DNA of 64,000 nucleotides from Nymphaea colorata (Eukaryota > Streptophyta > Magnoliopsida > Nymphaeales > Nymphaeaceae). Made by a program: the position numbers and the translations under genes. Position 1 is the first letter of the stretch, and every line of letters begins with the position of its first letter. Positions 1-9,639 of the stretch are shown one piece after another. The notes under the pieces are model-generated. The model was not told the origin of the DNA. It did not search any database and was given only the letters and a program-made list of their open reading frames with translations. The stretch spans positions 13,418,629 to 13,482,628 of the forward strand of contig NC_045149.1 of the NCBI RefSeq assembly GCF_008831285.2. The letters run 5' to 3'.

Positions 1-375
1 TTTCTAGTTCAATTCCTGATAAATTTCAATATAATACTAAACTTTTGTTTATGTTTTCATTTGTTAATGAGATGATATAATTTGGTTTTATTATGAATTT
101 TATATTTTGATAAATTAAATTTCCTTTTAATTTAGCTACAATTACTTTATCTTGCGGGTATATTATTCTATCATCAGTTAAATATAATTCCAAAAGTGTA
201 TTTATTCCTTCTTTAAAACAAACTTTTATTAATATTTTAATTCCTCCAAAATATATATATTTCATAGGTTTTTTATGTTTTATATGTTTAAGTTCTTCTT
301 TTACACCTTCTTTGGATATCAGGGATACTCTAGTTATTTATTTTGCTTGCATGATGTCTATTATATGTATTCTTT
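1..375 (-). pseudogene. Endogenous pararetrovirus movement-protein fragment
   Basis: Reading the minus strand from 375 leftwards gives a frame with the core of the caulimovirus 30K-type movement protein. It has a Gly-Gly-Ile-Lys-Ile stretch, an Asp-Asp-Arg-Ile segment and a Lys-Gly-Asn-Leu turn in the family order. In the living virus this protein lines tubules through plasmodesmata. Stops interrupt the frame near 361 and near 28, and it runs off the left edge of the window. The right end coincides with the start of a Copia-derived piece at about 376, which truncates it. The call is by motif recognition only. It is an old, non-functional copy. Confidence 0.7.
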
Positions 376-705
376 CATTGTTCTCTCGCTTTTACTGTTT
401 CTACATGGTATCAGAGCCGAGTAGTTTCTGAGATCACTGTTTAGATTTTACGAAGAATCCCTCGACTCTGTTTGGTGAAAGACCCTCTGTCGCCGTGAAG
501 TTCCGATGGACACCGACGACCCTCGACTCTGCTTCGTAAAGGACCCTCCGTCGCCGTGAAGTTCCAGTGGACACCGATGACTCTTGTTGGTTTGCTGTGG
601 GATCCCACCATCGCTCGACGGTGCTCCTTTTGCTTTGCCTATTCGAGCTTTGTTGTCGCCCTCCATTACCTGAGCTATCGCCCATCTTTGCGAGCTTCTC
701 CACCT
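376..705 (+). mobile_element. Truncated Copia piece: LTR end, primer site and leader
   Basis: The last 30 bases before 406 match the 3' end of the Copia LTR that ends at 8255. They are followed at 406 by an initiator-tRNA-Met primer-binding sequence and a leader that tracks the complete Copia at 3075-3360. The leader is GC-rich, with repeated proline and serine codons and no long frame. Homology stops near 705, where pararetroviral leader sequence begins. The remainder of the element is missing. It is a fragment of the same family as 2848-8255, or possibly a product of aberrant integration together with the viral DNA. Confidence 0.65.
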
Positions 706-1305
706 ATTCCGCGAAAAGGAGGACATGAGCTCCATCTCGCCTCCTCCTATTCTGCTGCTCAACCTTATTGCTCACCTCCACCTCCCCAAAGTGGTATCAG
801 AGCCTTCAGCTCTGATGCTTTAGGATAGACAAATATTGAGTGTTGTAAGATAAAGTTGTGAGATATATACTAGAAAGTGTTGAGTCTATTCCAGATGCAC
901 AAATAGAGAGTGCTGAAGGTGGCATGAATACCCCCAGCGATGTAATCTCTGTAAGTTATGTTTGTTTGAGTTATGTATTTATTATGTTGATGGAATAAAT
1001 AACTGTTTTTCCTGATTATCCTATTTTCAATGTCTTAGAATCAGTTTTGTTCTGATTGTGTTTATAATTCCTTTACATGTTTGTACACTAAAGTTTGATA
1101 TACCTTTAATGGTAAGAAGAGAGATTTATTTACTTGACCAACACATAGGTACAAGTTGTTTAGCCTCTACAATAGGCACAAGTTGTGAAGGATTGTCAAA
1201 AGATAAAGGCAATGGGTGAGTATCCATTGAGGCAGAGGCCGGAAGGGGAAAACATTAATGCCATATGGTGAGACAATCTGAAATAGAGGTGTACTGTGTG
1301 GATTC
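706..1305 (+). repeat. Pararetroviral leader, copy A (direct repeat of 2018-2610)
   Basis: About 590 bp here recur in the same orientation at 2018-2610 with scattered substitutions and small indels. Both copies carry a tRNA-Met-type primer site early on, then an AT-rich stretch that includes a shared GGTGGCATGAATACCCCC-type segment. I infer the leader or intergenic region of the integrated virus, because the second copy lies behind a TATA box and is followed by a viral ORF. No coding frame of note is present. The repeat breaks off at 1305, where minus-strand capsid-region sequence begins. Confidence 0.6.
792..804 (+). promoter_or_regulatory. tRNA-Met primer-binding site
   Basis: Thirteen bases, TGGTATCAGAGCC, match the complement of the 3' end of plant initiator tRNA-Met. 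Caulimoviridae and many Copia elements both use this site to prime minus-strand DNA. Its place inside the duplicated viral leader, not directly behind an LTR, favours the viral reading. Confidence 0.6.
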
Positions 1306-1555
1306 TGTTTCTGTTTGAGATTCATATATTGTTTCTGTTTCTGTTTGAGATTCATATATTGTTTCATTATCTGATACATATATCCCTAGGCTTTCTAATA
1401 GTTCTATTAATACATATTATTTTTCTAAGAGATTTATTGTTTTTGGGTTTCTTGTTGTTCGACATTCTTTAGCTATATGTCCACTTTGTCCACAATTATA
1501 ACATTTCCATGGTTTCCTCTTTTTTGGGTATTGTCTTATATATTGTTTATGTTTA
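1305..1555 (-). pseudogene. Pararetrovirus capsid-region fragment with CCHC zinc knuckle
   Basis: On the minus strand, 1555 to about 1455 encodes a basic stretch followed by a perfect Cys-X2-Cys-X4-His-X4-Cys knuckle, the nucleic-acid-binding finger near the C-terminus of caulimovirus capsid proteins. Downstream, the frame is rich in Glu, Thr and Ser and contains a roughly 30-bp unit repeated twice (about 1305-1370). Both ends are abrupt: the flanks at 1305 and 1555 are plus-strand leader sequence. The piece is therefore an inverted island in a rearranged integrant. A retrotransposon gag finger is the alternative, but the viral neighbours make that less likely. Confidence 0.6.
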
Positions 1556-1787
1556 TAGTATATTCACAATCTACTCAACACAAAGATGAGCGTCATGTGT
1601 TCTCAAATTGACTTGAATCTTTGGCTAAACCAGATAAAGCTGCCATAACCAGAGTAATTAAAAGCTAGATAATGACAACAGAAAGTCTGAAGAAATATTG
1701 TCAGATGATGAAGCATATTCCAAAACATGAATGTGGAGAATGCTTGAAAGAACCAGAGATTTCTTGTGATGTAAGCCTGGAATAGAT

Positions 1788-1975
1788 TTCTGACAAGATA
1801 AAAGGGAGATTCCTAACAAGATAAAAAAGAGATTCTCGACAAGATAAAAAGGAGATTCCCGACAAGATAAATAGGTGATTCCCGACAAGATAAAAAGTGG
1901 ATTCCAAAGGAGATTCCAAACAAAATAAAAGGAAGATTCCAGACAATATAAAAAAGTGATTCTCAGAAGAAAAAG
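1788..1975 (+). repeat. 23-bp tandem array upstream of a TATA box
   Basis: The ACAAGATA core starts at 1793, 1816, 1839, 1862 and 1885, exactly 23 bases apart. Diverged units follow at 1920 and 1943, after a 12-base internal duplication. Each unit holds an AAGATAA element resembling plant GATA or I-box sites. The array ends about 15-20 bases before the TATA box at 1992. Related units occur in inverse orientation at about 8530-8610. It is probably a viral enhancer array. Confidence 0.75.
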
Positions 1976-1991
1976 GAGATTTTGCAAAGAT

Positions 1992-2002
1992 CTATATATA
2001 AG
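1992..2002 (+). promoter_or_regulatory. TATA box of a pararetrovirus-type promoter
   Basis: TCTATATATAAGA is close to the strong plant TATA consensus and lies directly behind the 23-bp array. A start site would fall near 2025-2030, which puts the primer site at 2094 in the leader. Activity is unknown. Confidence 0.5.
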
Positions 2003-2093
2003 ATAGACTGCCATAAGCGAGAGGACATGTGCTCCTTCTCGCCTCCTCTTATTCTGCTGCTCAACCTTACTGTTCACCTCTACCTCCTCAAAG

Positions 2094-2106
2094 TGGTATA
2101 AGAGCC
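2094..2106 (+). promoter_or_regulatory. Degraded tRNA-Met primer site in leader copy B
   Basis: TGGTATAAGAGCC differs at one base (C to A) from the site in copy A at 792. It occupies the equivalent place in the duplicated leader. Confidence 0.5.
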
Positions 2107-2847
2107 TTAGGCTTTGATGCTTTAGGATAGACAAATATTGAGTGTTGTAAGATAAAGTTGTGAGATATATACTAGATAGTGCTATGGAGTTTGTTCCAGA
2201 TGCATAACTAGAGAGTGCTGAAGGTGGCATGAATACCCCCAATGATGTAATTTCTGTAAGTTATGTTTGTTTGAGTTATGTATTTATTATGTTGAAAGAA
2301 TAAATAACTATTCTTTCTGATCATCCTATTTTCAATGTCTTAGAATCTGTTTTGTTCTGTTTGTGTTTATAATTCCTTTACATGTTTGTACACCAAAGTA
2401 TGATATACCTTTAATGGTAAGAAGGAAGATTTATTTACTTGACCAACACACAACAGGCACAAGTTGTTTATCCTCCACAATAGGCACAAGTTGTGAATAA
2501 TTGTCAAAAGATAAAGGCAATGGGTGAGTACCCACTGAGGCAGAGGCGAAAGGGAAAAACATTAATGCCATATGGTGAGACAATCTGAAATAGAGGTGTA
2601 CTGTGTGGATAACAGAGGTGTATGGTGTGAAGGGCAGGTGAGTCAAGCCAGGATAAAGTATATTATATCAGGTCTAAGAACTTTGTAAAATAGGAAAAGT
2701 AAAACACACAACAACACACACAAATTGTTGGAAATTGAGAAGGGATAGGAAGGAAGAAGCTTTAATTCCTGAAGCAGAAAATTTTATAAAACACCAAATT
2801 CATACATGTTAGAAAAAACTGATGATATAAAAATAAATATTGAAAAT

Positions 2848-3074
2848 TGTTGACATATGTTGTATTTGGGTCTCCTATCTGGGTCTAAATCTGGACTCGA
2901 TCTAGTGTGTTACTGTTGTGGCCCTACTTACTAATTTTTGTGAGTGAATGAAAATCTAAGAGAGAGAGTGTCTGGCTGCTAGTGGGCACCAATCCTCCTC
3001 AACCATGGTTTTTTCCTTCTTGTTGATGAGTTTTCCACGTTACATCTATGTTCATTCAACCGTGGTTATCTACA
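2848..3074 (+). repeat. 5' LTR of the Copia element
   Basis: 227 bp, TG...CA ended. It aligns with 8033-8255 over most of its length but lacks a 15-base segment present there after the shared TGTGGCCCTACTT. Its last 35 or so bases are unlike those of the 3' LTR. Confidence 0.88.
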
Positions 3075-3087
3075 TGGTATCATAGCC
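3075..3087 (+). promoter_or_regulatory. Copia primer-binding site
   Basis: TGGTATCATAGCC, directly abutting the 5' LTR, is the initiator tRNA-Met complement with one mismatch. A C-rich leader of about 750 bp with no convincing gene separates it from gag. Confidence 0.8.
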
Positions 3088-3843
3088 GAGTAGTTTCTGA
3101 GATCACTATTTATATTTGATGAAGAATCCCTTGACTCTGTTGGTGAAAGACCCTCTGTCGTCGTGAAGTTTCGGTGGACACCGACGATCCTTGACTCTGT
3201 TTGGTAAAGGACCCTCCATCGCCATGAAGTTTCGGTGGACACCGACTACTCTTGCTGGTTTGCTGTGGGATCCCAACATCGCTCGACGATGCTTCTTCTG
3301 CTCTGCCTCTTCGAGCTCTGTTGTCGCCCTCCATTACTCGAGCTATCACCCGAGACTGTCCCCCGCCTCTACGAGCTTCTCCACCGTCACCCACCTCTGT
3401 GAGATCCTTCACCATCGACTGCCTCCACCATCGCCCAACGGGTGGCCTCCACCATCGCCCGACCCTACTGACTTTCATCACCCATCGCCCGACGCTCTCT
3501 CACTGACGTCTCCTATGCTGTTGGTGCCACCCATCGTCCGTTGTCAGACTCCATCGCCTGTCATCAGTAGGTCCCCCTCCATCGCCTGTCTGCTCCTTGG
3601 TCGTCGGCCGGTCCCTCAGCCTGCCATCGCCTGTCTGCTCCTTGATTGTCGGCCAGTCCCTCAGCTCATCCTATAGAGGAAGACAATCAGCACTCTGTTG
3701 CCCATCACTGTCGCCTCCCTTGCTGTCGCCTGAGTTGCATGGGTCTGTTGGTTACCGCTCACTGCCGCCTCCCCGCTGCAGCAGAGCCGAGTTTCAGCTT
3801 TGATTGTCCTCGTTTATGCTTGTTCCAGTCCGCTGCTATCACC

Positions 3844-4540
3844 ATGGGGATTGTAGGTCGAGGCAGAATTGCTTATATAAATGGGAGGAAGATTGAACCG
3901 ACTGAGACGAATGTTGCTTGGGACACATGGTTCCTTGAGGACAACCAAGTTAAGACTTGGATTGTCAACTTTGTGCCCCCCGAGATTCAACCCCTCTTTT
4001 TTCGCAAGAGGATTGCAAGAGATATGTGAGTTATACTTGAGCAGATGTATGGCTTGAAGAAGAAAGTTGTTCGAGTGTATCAGTTGATAAAGAATGTCTA
4101 TTCTCTTCGGCAAAATGAACACACTGTGGCAAACTTCTATGCAACCTTGAAATTTAAGTGGGAGGAACTTGACTATTATTCAGATGACACTTGGGATTGT
4201 CCCCAAGATCAGGTGCGTCATTTAACCAAGGAATGGACGAATAGGGTGTTCCTATTTTTAGCAGGGTTGAATGATGACTTTGAAGGTGTAAGAAGCCAAA
4301 ATCTTTTAATTCTAAAGAACTGCTTAGTATTGAAGGTGTTTACTCCCATGTAGAGGCAGAAGAACAAAGACGCCTTGTTATTACTGAAAAAAGGGGAGAT
4401 CACATCTCGTATAATGAGAGGTCTGCCCTTGTTAGCCGTGGCCCTGTAGGAGCTGCCCGATCTTCTCGCAAGTGCACTCACAGCAAGAAGACTGGTCATA
4501 CTGTGGATTTTTTGTTGGGATCTCTATCCAGAAAAGAAGA
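3844..4540 (+). pseudogene. Copia gag remnant
   Basis: The likely start is the ATG at 3844. It opens a UBN2-type gag with the typical acidic Trp-Asp-Thr-Trp segment and a Val-Arg-Val-Tyr-Gln-Leu region. An in-frame TGA at 4027 sits where Trp is expected, and the same frame resumes to about 4300, where a one-base shift moves reading to another frame. A knuckle near 4470-4505 has lost its second cysteine (Cys-Thr-His-Ser). Gag forms the virus-like particle. Three separate lesions show that this copy cannot make it. Confidence 0.8.
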
Positions 4541-4739
4541 ATAGTTGAGGGAGACCTTCTAGTGTGGAAGAAATCTATATCCGATGCTACCAACTCTAGT
4601 GGAGGGAAAGCCTCTATCTCTGTTGAACAGATTCGTGAGCTCTGTGCTTATCTAAGTCGGATTGATGTTGGTCAGGCCGAAGTGTCAGATGATGTGAAGG
4701 TTAACCATGCTCTAGCCATTTCTGGCAAAAAAGGTAATT

Positions 4740-5070
4740 CTTGTATGGGAGAATGAATTGTTGATAGTGGTGCCACCGATCACATGACTGACAACTATAA
4801 GCTCTTTCACGAGTATAAGCTATCATCTGGAAATGAATGTGTTTCTCTTACTGATGGTTCCTTTACCTTTGTGGCAGGAAAAGGGAGTCTTTCTTTGTTA
4901 AACAAATTTCTAATGCATGGTGCCTTACATGTTCCTCATCTTCCCTTGAATCTTTTGTTTGTCAGCAAGATTACAAAGGAGTTGAATTGTGAACTCATTT
5001 TTTTCTACAAATCGTTGTGTTTTGCAGGACTTGGTGATAGAAAAGATGATTGGGATTGGTTTGGTGTCTG
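4740..5070 (+). pseudogene. Copia aspartic protease remnant
   Basis: The Copia protease signature Ile-Val-Asp-Ser-Gly-Ala-Thr-Asp-His-Met is intact at about 4760-4790, but a TGA at 4754, where Trp is usual, precedes it. The frame continues past 4900 with the usual hydrophobic Leu-Asn-Leu-Leu segment, then drifts out of frame near 5030. Confidence 0.75.
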
Positions 5071-5149
5071 AAGGTTTATATTGACTTCCCATCCATGTGG
5101 CCACAGCTCTTATGATAGCAGTTACCAGGACAAAGAAGAAGAGAGAAGA

Positions 5150-6240
5150 GAGAAAATTGTCTTCAGTTACTTTTGTATTGGCATGAATGCCTTAAGCATC
5201 TTCCTTTTGGGATTTTGAAACAGTTATTTCTTGATTTATGTTCTAGTTTGGACGTACTTATCTTATCTTGTGATGTTTGTTAGTTTGCTAAACATGTTAG
5301 GGCTTCATACTTTGTTTCCAACAGCCGTGATAATGAAGTTTTTTCCTTGATTAATTCTGATGTGTAGGGGCCTTCGGGAATTCATACTCGTTGTGGTTTT
5401 TAGTATTTTATAACTTTTATAGATGATTACTCAAGGAATACCTTTGTTTACCTGTTAAAAGACCGTAGTGAAGTGCCTCATGTCATAAAGACCTTCATTC
5501 TTCTTGTGGAGACCTAATATGGTAGTTTTGTTAAGACCTTTCAGTCTGATAATGCTCATGAGTATGTATGTCTGAGGGTTTCCTTAAAAAAAAAAAAAGG
5601 ATTGTTCATGAGACATTTTGCAGATATAACCCTCCTCAAAATGGGGTCGCTGAGAGGAAAAATTGTCAGCTGCTTAATGTCACCAGGGCCCTCTTGTTTC
5701 AAAGGAATCTTCCAAAACATTATTGGGGGGATGCAGTTCTAGCTAGTGCATATTTGATTAATTGTATGCCTAGTCGTATGCTAGATGGGCGGACCTCCCA
5801 CTCTATGCTTCTAGGGAATCGTCAACCCTTTCACCTCCCTCCTCGTGTCTTTGGATGTGTTTGCTTTATTCATGATCACAACCTTAATGTTAAAAAAACT
5901 TGATCCAAGGTCGATTAAGGGATTATTTGTTGGGTATTCTCCTACTCAAAAGGGGTATAAGTGTCTTGATCCTACAACTGGTCATGTTTACGTGACCAAG
6001 GATGTCACATTATTGGAACATATATCTTATTTTGGTGAGAATCCTCTTCAGGGGGAGAAGTCTATGTTAGGGGAAGAGTATTCTCCGAGTAAAGAAATTC
6101 AATTTACAGATTTTTTGGAGTACAAGCGGGAAGAGAGTCCATTGGTTGTAGTTGTGCTTGAATATGAGAGGAATGAAGGGTGTTCCACTAGGACGGAAGA
6201 GGAACGTAATTGCTTGTTTGGGCAGGTGTACTCTAGGTGA
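5150..6240 (+). pseudogene. Copia integrase remnant
   Basis: Broken frames show, in order, a GAG-pre-integrase His near 5180, the Ile-Asp-Asp-Tyr-Ser-Arg core strand (about 5420), the Ser-Asp-Asn segment (about 5545), and an Asn-Gly-Val-Ala-Glu-Arg motif carrying the catalytic Glu (about 5640). An A-run at 5587-5598 and several stops break it. The C-terminal Copia-type region follows in two overlapping frames up to 6240. Confidence 0.8.
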
Positions 6241-6489
6241 AGAGTTCGTACAAATGAGGTGAATGATGGTGAAAATTCGACTCCTAATACCAATGCCACT
6301 TCTTCTTTGGATGACCCAAGTCGTACTCAGGAGAAACCAGTTGAGAAAGACATTCAAACAGAAACTGAGAATGAAGTGCTTTCCATTGTCTTGAGAAAGG
6401 GTGTCAGGTCATGTACTCACACTCTATTGGTAACTTTGTATCTTATTTTAGACTGAGCAATGATTACAAATGTTTTGTATCATCTCTTT

Positions 6490-7170
6490 CTATGGCTGTG
6501 ATTCCTAGGACTGTTACAGAGGCTCAGAGTGATCCCAAGTGGACTCATGCTATGCAAGAAGAGATGAAAACCTTGAGCAGAAACTAGACATGGGAAGTGG
6601 TTGAGATCCCTGAAGTAGCTCATTTGGTTGGATCCAAGTGGGTCTACACCATTAAGTATAAACCAGATGAGAATGTTGAGAGGTACAAAACTCATTTGGT
6701 TGCTAAGGGGTTTAGTCAGAAATATGAGATTGACTACTTGGAGACTTTCGCCCCGTTGTAAAGATGAAAACTGTTAGATTCTCTAGCAGTGTTGAAGGAG
6801 TGGAAGATGTACCAACTTGATGTTAAGAATGTTTTTCTCAACAGAGATCTTGAGGAAGAAGTGTATATGTGTAGGCCCCCAGGATATGAGGAACTAAGAA
6901 AATGCTGCAAACTAAAGAAAGCTTTATATGGGCTCAAGCAGTCTCCCGGAGCATGGTTTGAATGTCTTAGATTAGTCATGAGACAACATGGCTACAATCA
7001 AGAAAACAAATATCACACTCTATTTGTAAAAAGGAAAGAGGGTAAGGTTACTCTTTTGTTAGTCTATGTTTATGATATGATTGTTACAAGTGATGATGAA
7101 TATGAGATAACAAGATTAAAGGGTTTACTGACTGTCGAATTTGTTCTTAAGGACCTTGAAAACTAAGATA
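6490..7170 (+). pseudogene. Copia reverse transcriptase remnant
   Basis: A clear Copia RT reads from the Ser-Lys-Trp-Val-Tyr strand (about 6630), through Val-Ala-Lys-Gly-Phe-Ser-Gln and Gln-Leu-Asp-Val-Lys (about 6810), to Ala-Leu-Tyr-Gly-Leu-Lys-Gln (about 6930). The catalytic box at about 7063-7076 reads Tyr-Val-Tyr-Asp, not Tyr-Val-Asp-Asp, so one metal-binding aspartate is lost. Stops and shifts also occur near 6585, 6760 and 7165. Confidence 0.88.
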
Positions 7171-7199
7171 TTTTCTAGGTATTAAAATTGCTAGGTCAT

Positions 7200-8000
7200 G
7201 TATGACCCTTGTGCTGAATCAAAGGAAGTATACCTTGGATTTACTGAAGCAGACGAGAAAACTAGGGTGTAGACCGGCGTCTACTCTTCTGGATGCAAGA
7301 CACAAAGTCAATATTAAGGATGGAGAACCTCTTTGTGAAGAGGCTAAGGGGAGGTATCAACGTCTGGTTAAAAGATTGATCTACCTCACTCTGACTAGAC
7401 CTGATATTACTTTTGCTGTAAATGTGATGAGTCAGTTCATGCATGCACTTACGTATGCTCACTTGAAGGCTGCCGATAGAATCTTGTGCTACTTGAAAAG
7501 GAATCCTGACAAGGGGTTTCTATATGTGAAACAAGGGCATACTGAGATTGAGGGGTATTCAGATGCAGACTAGGCAGACTGTGTTGATACTAGAAGATCT
7601 ACTTCATGGTATTGTGTCTACTTGGAGGGAAATCTTGTTGTTTGGAGGAGTAAGAGACAAGATGTTTGTTCCCACTCAAGTGCAGAGGCTGAATATAGGG
7701 CCGTTGCTATGGGAGTGTCAGAATTACTGTGGCTGAAAGTGTTGTTGTCTAACATTGGAATAGAGAATGAAGGACCTATGAAGATGTACTGTGATAACAA
7801 GTCTGCTATCAATGTGGCCAAAAATCCTGTGTTACATGACCGAACGAAACATGTCAAGATTGACCGCCACTTCATCCGGGAGAGGATTGATGCCAGAGAG
7901 TTGATTCTACCTTATATGAAGTCTGAAGACCAAACTGCTGATGTTTTTACTAAAGCCTTACCTGTAACTCAGTTTGAGAGAAATGTATCCAAATTGGACA
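7200..8000 (+). pseudogene. Copia RT C-terminus and RNase H remnant
   Basis: From 7202 the RT connection region reads through Leu-Thr-Arg-Pro-Asp-Ile and ends with the first RNase H acidic residues in Gly-Tyr-Ser-Asp-Ala-Asp, followed by a TAG at 7571. Another frame, from 7622, continues RNase H with Ser-Ser-Ala-Glu-Ala-Glu-Tyr-Arg and Cys-Asp-Asn-Lys-Ser-Ala, and runs to about 8075 with the usual Lys-His-Ile/Val-Asp end. RNase H removes template RNA during reverse transcription. The frame break makes this copy inactive. Confidence 0.85.
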
Positions 8001-8019
8001 TATTTGATATGTATGCCCA

Positions 8020-8032
8020 ACTTGAGGGGAAG
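8020..8032 (+). promoter_or_regulatory. Copia polypurine tract
   Basis: CTTGAGGGGAAG directly before the 3' LTR is the expected plus-strand primer. Confidence 0.75.
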
Positions 8033-8255
8033 TGTTGCCATATGTCACATTTGGGTTTGGATCTAGATCCGATCTAGTGTGTTACTGTTGTGGCCCTACT
8101 TAACCTGTGTTAACCCTAATTTTTGTGAGTGAATGAAAATCTAAGAGAGAGAGTGTCTGGCTGCTAGTGGGCACCAGTCCTCCTCAATCGTGGTTTTTTC
8201 CCTCTTGTTGAGGGGTTTTCCACTTCATTGCTCTCTCGGTTTTACTGTTTCTACA
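8033..8255 (+). repeat. 3' LTR of the Copia element
   Basis: 223 bp from TGTTG to CTACA, followed by the AAAAT target duplicate. Its last 30 bases match the truncated Copia piece ending at 405 better than they match its own 5' LTR. Confidence 0.88.
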
Positions 8256-8445
8256 AAAATATTTTAGAAAACCATAAAATGTTTTATGATATGATGTATG
8301 ATATTCTAGTAAAAATAGATAACATATTAGAAAAGTTAGAACCAAAAGTAACAATAGTAGACCAAAGGAAAACCGTAGTAATAGATAAAAAGGATAAACA
8401 ATCAGATTTAATTTTTAGTCCAGGATATAGTAAGATTACTCGATG
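8256..8445 (+). pseudogene. Pararetroviral ORF, 3' part, split by the Copia
   Basis: An open frame from the Copia junction to a stop at 8443-8445 continues the frame that opens near 2800 on the other side of the insertion; taking out the Copia and one AAAAT copy leaves the frame unbroken. The peptide is rich in Lys, Asp and Ile, probably with a helical N-terminal part. It lies just behind the viral leader, where caulimoviruses carry their first ORFs. I do not recognise a named domain. Confidence 0.5.
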
Positions 8446-9026
8446 AGAAATATCATATAAAACAATACTTCATAATAATAAGCTATTAATAGGAAGATAT
8501 ATTTATGAATCATTTGTATAAATTATAATTGGAATCTCCTTTGTATCTTGTCGGGAATCGCCTATTTATCTTGTCGAGAATCTCCTTTTTATCTTGTCAT
8601 AAATTTGATAGCTCATGACACTCATCTTTGTATTGAATAGATTGTGAATATACTATCTGATAATTATCGGAATTGTAAATCCACAATTTATTTTCTTGGA
8701 ATTGTTGTAATAATTCTTCAAAAATAATATGTATGTATGTGGCTCTTCTTTTGCTAAAAAACTGCTATTTCTTCTTGGAGTATCTCTGCTTGTTCCTGTG
8801 GCTCTATTGGTATCATTCCTTTGGTTATTCCAATTTTAATACAGTAGACTGGTGGGTGTATTTTGTCTCTGGTAACTTCTGCCATGGCTGAAGAATCTCA
8901 CATATATCAAGTCTGCTTTGGTTATCCGGTGACAGACATATTTATATATCTCTGGTATTCCTTCTAATTCTGTGGCATCTGTCGTGTAGATAGTGTGTTA
9001 CAATCCATAATTGTAGGCTGTTTGGA
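8446..9026 (-). pseudogene. Pararetroviral 3' coding end and leader, inverted
   Basis: On the minus strand, about 8960-8760 encodes an uninterrupted hydrophobic and basic stretch ending in a stop; this could be the C-terminal part of a transactivator or inclusion-body protein, but I cannot confirm the family. About 8660-8520 then repeats, inverted, the sequence found at 1556-1880, including 23-bp repeat units. 8446-8520 has no recognisable content. The segment is thus the tail of the minus-strand viral copy joined head-on to the plus-strand copy near 8446-8520. Confidence 0.45.
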
Positions 9027-9605
9027 TTAATTTGGAACTGATTTTTGGGTATGCATATAACTTGTTAAAACTTTGGAGGGGTATAGTTGAATATCCATAA
9101 GTAGGTTTGGTGTCTTTTTGTCTTGGGTAAGATTTAAGAAATTGGTGACTTCGGCTAAACTTTTTAGGTAATTGGTTATAGTTAAATTTGGCTGGCTTCT
9201 TTCTTTAGCTGGACTTACTCTGTATAGGTCTGTATTTGTGGAGGGATAGATTGTATTGGGGCAGGTTTTTTTTATTGCCGGGGTAAACTTTTCATTTAAA
9301 TTTGGATTTTTGAAGAATTGTGGCTTTTTTGGTACGACTTCTTTTTGTACCATGCCTTTTTCTCTTTTTTCCTCACCTTCTTTTTGAGGACTGCCTTTTT
9401 CTTTCTGACCTTCTTCTTTCTTTATTTTAGCTATGCCTCCTTTTTGTAGCTTGGCTTTTTCTGTTTTTACTTCTTCTTCAAGAGCTGCTACTTTTGACAT
9501 TGTTTCTAGTAACTGTATTTTGAGTGTTACTATTTTTTCATGAAGTTCCTTCAAATAATTTTTTGTTAGAAATCCTGTGACCACGACACTGGCACATTCG
9601 TCCAC
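9027..9605 (-). pseudogene. Pararetroviral ORF with coiled coil and Lys/Glu-rich segment
   Basis: A 192-codon open frame. Residues about 15-55 have heptad-like Leu, Ile and Val spacing (probable coiled coil). Residues 55-95 are a low-complexity Lys/Glu/Gly region, followed by a Pro/Asn-rich part. It lies downstream of the RNase H on the same strand, where caulimoviruses carry their last ORF. It could be the N-terminal half of the transactivator-like protein, with 8960-8760 as the rest. No catalytic motif is visible. It is the longest intact frame of the viral remnant. Confidence 0.45.
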
Positions 9606-9639
9606 AACACAGTGTGTGTGTGCTTATTAGTATCTTGTT

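Larger units (their letters stand above)
1556..2842 (+). other. Pararetroviral promoter and leader region, copy B
   Basis: This plus-strand stretch runs from a segment shared, inverted, with about 8660-8600, through a 23-bp repeat array, a TATA box (1992) and a degraded primer site (2094), into the 2018-2610 leader duplicate. It ends in a frame that opens near 2800 and is cut by the Copia insertion at 2848. The order of enhancer-like array, TATA box, leader with primer site and first ORF is that of a caulimovirus intergenic region. The function is inferred from layout, and the sequence is now embedded in the host chromosome. Confidence 0.55.
2848..8255 (+). mobile_element. Complete-structure Ty1/Copia retrotransposon, coding decayed
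   Basis: The boundaries are firm. LTRs start TGTTG and end CTACA, and a perfect 5-bp target duplication, AAAAT, lies at 2843-2847 and 8256-8260. The primer site follows the 5' LTR at once and a purine tract precedes the 3' LTR. Inside, in Copia order, are gag, protease, integrase, reverse transcriptase and RNase H, all on the plus strand. Several stops and frameshifts and a lost catalytic aspartate in the reverse transcriptase make it non-autonomous. The 5,408-bp length is usual for Copia. It is inserted in a pararetroviral ORF. The two LTRs differ by indels and substitutions, so the insertion is not recent. Confidence 0.92.

Noticed and set aside
406-804. Primer-like sites at 406 and 792 read as two Copia elements
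   Set aside because: Only the first is directly behind an LTR end. The second lies in a leader duplicated behind a TATA box and viral array, so a pararetroviral origin fits better.
3191-3803. Pro/Ser/Cys-rich frames of 60-160 codons in the Copia leader
   Set aside because: Low-complexity CT-rich leader. Frames overlap on both strands, and the related leader at 430-705 does not preserve them.
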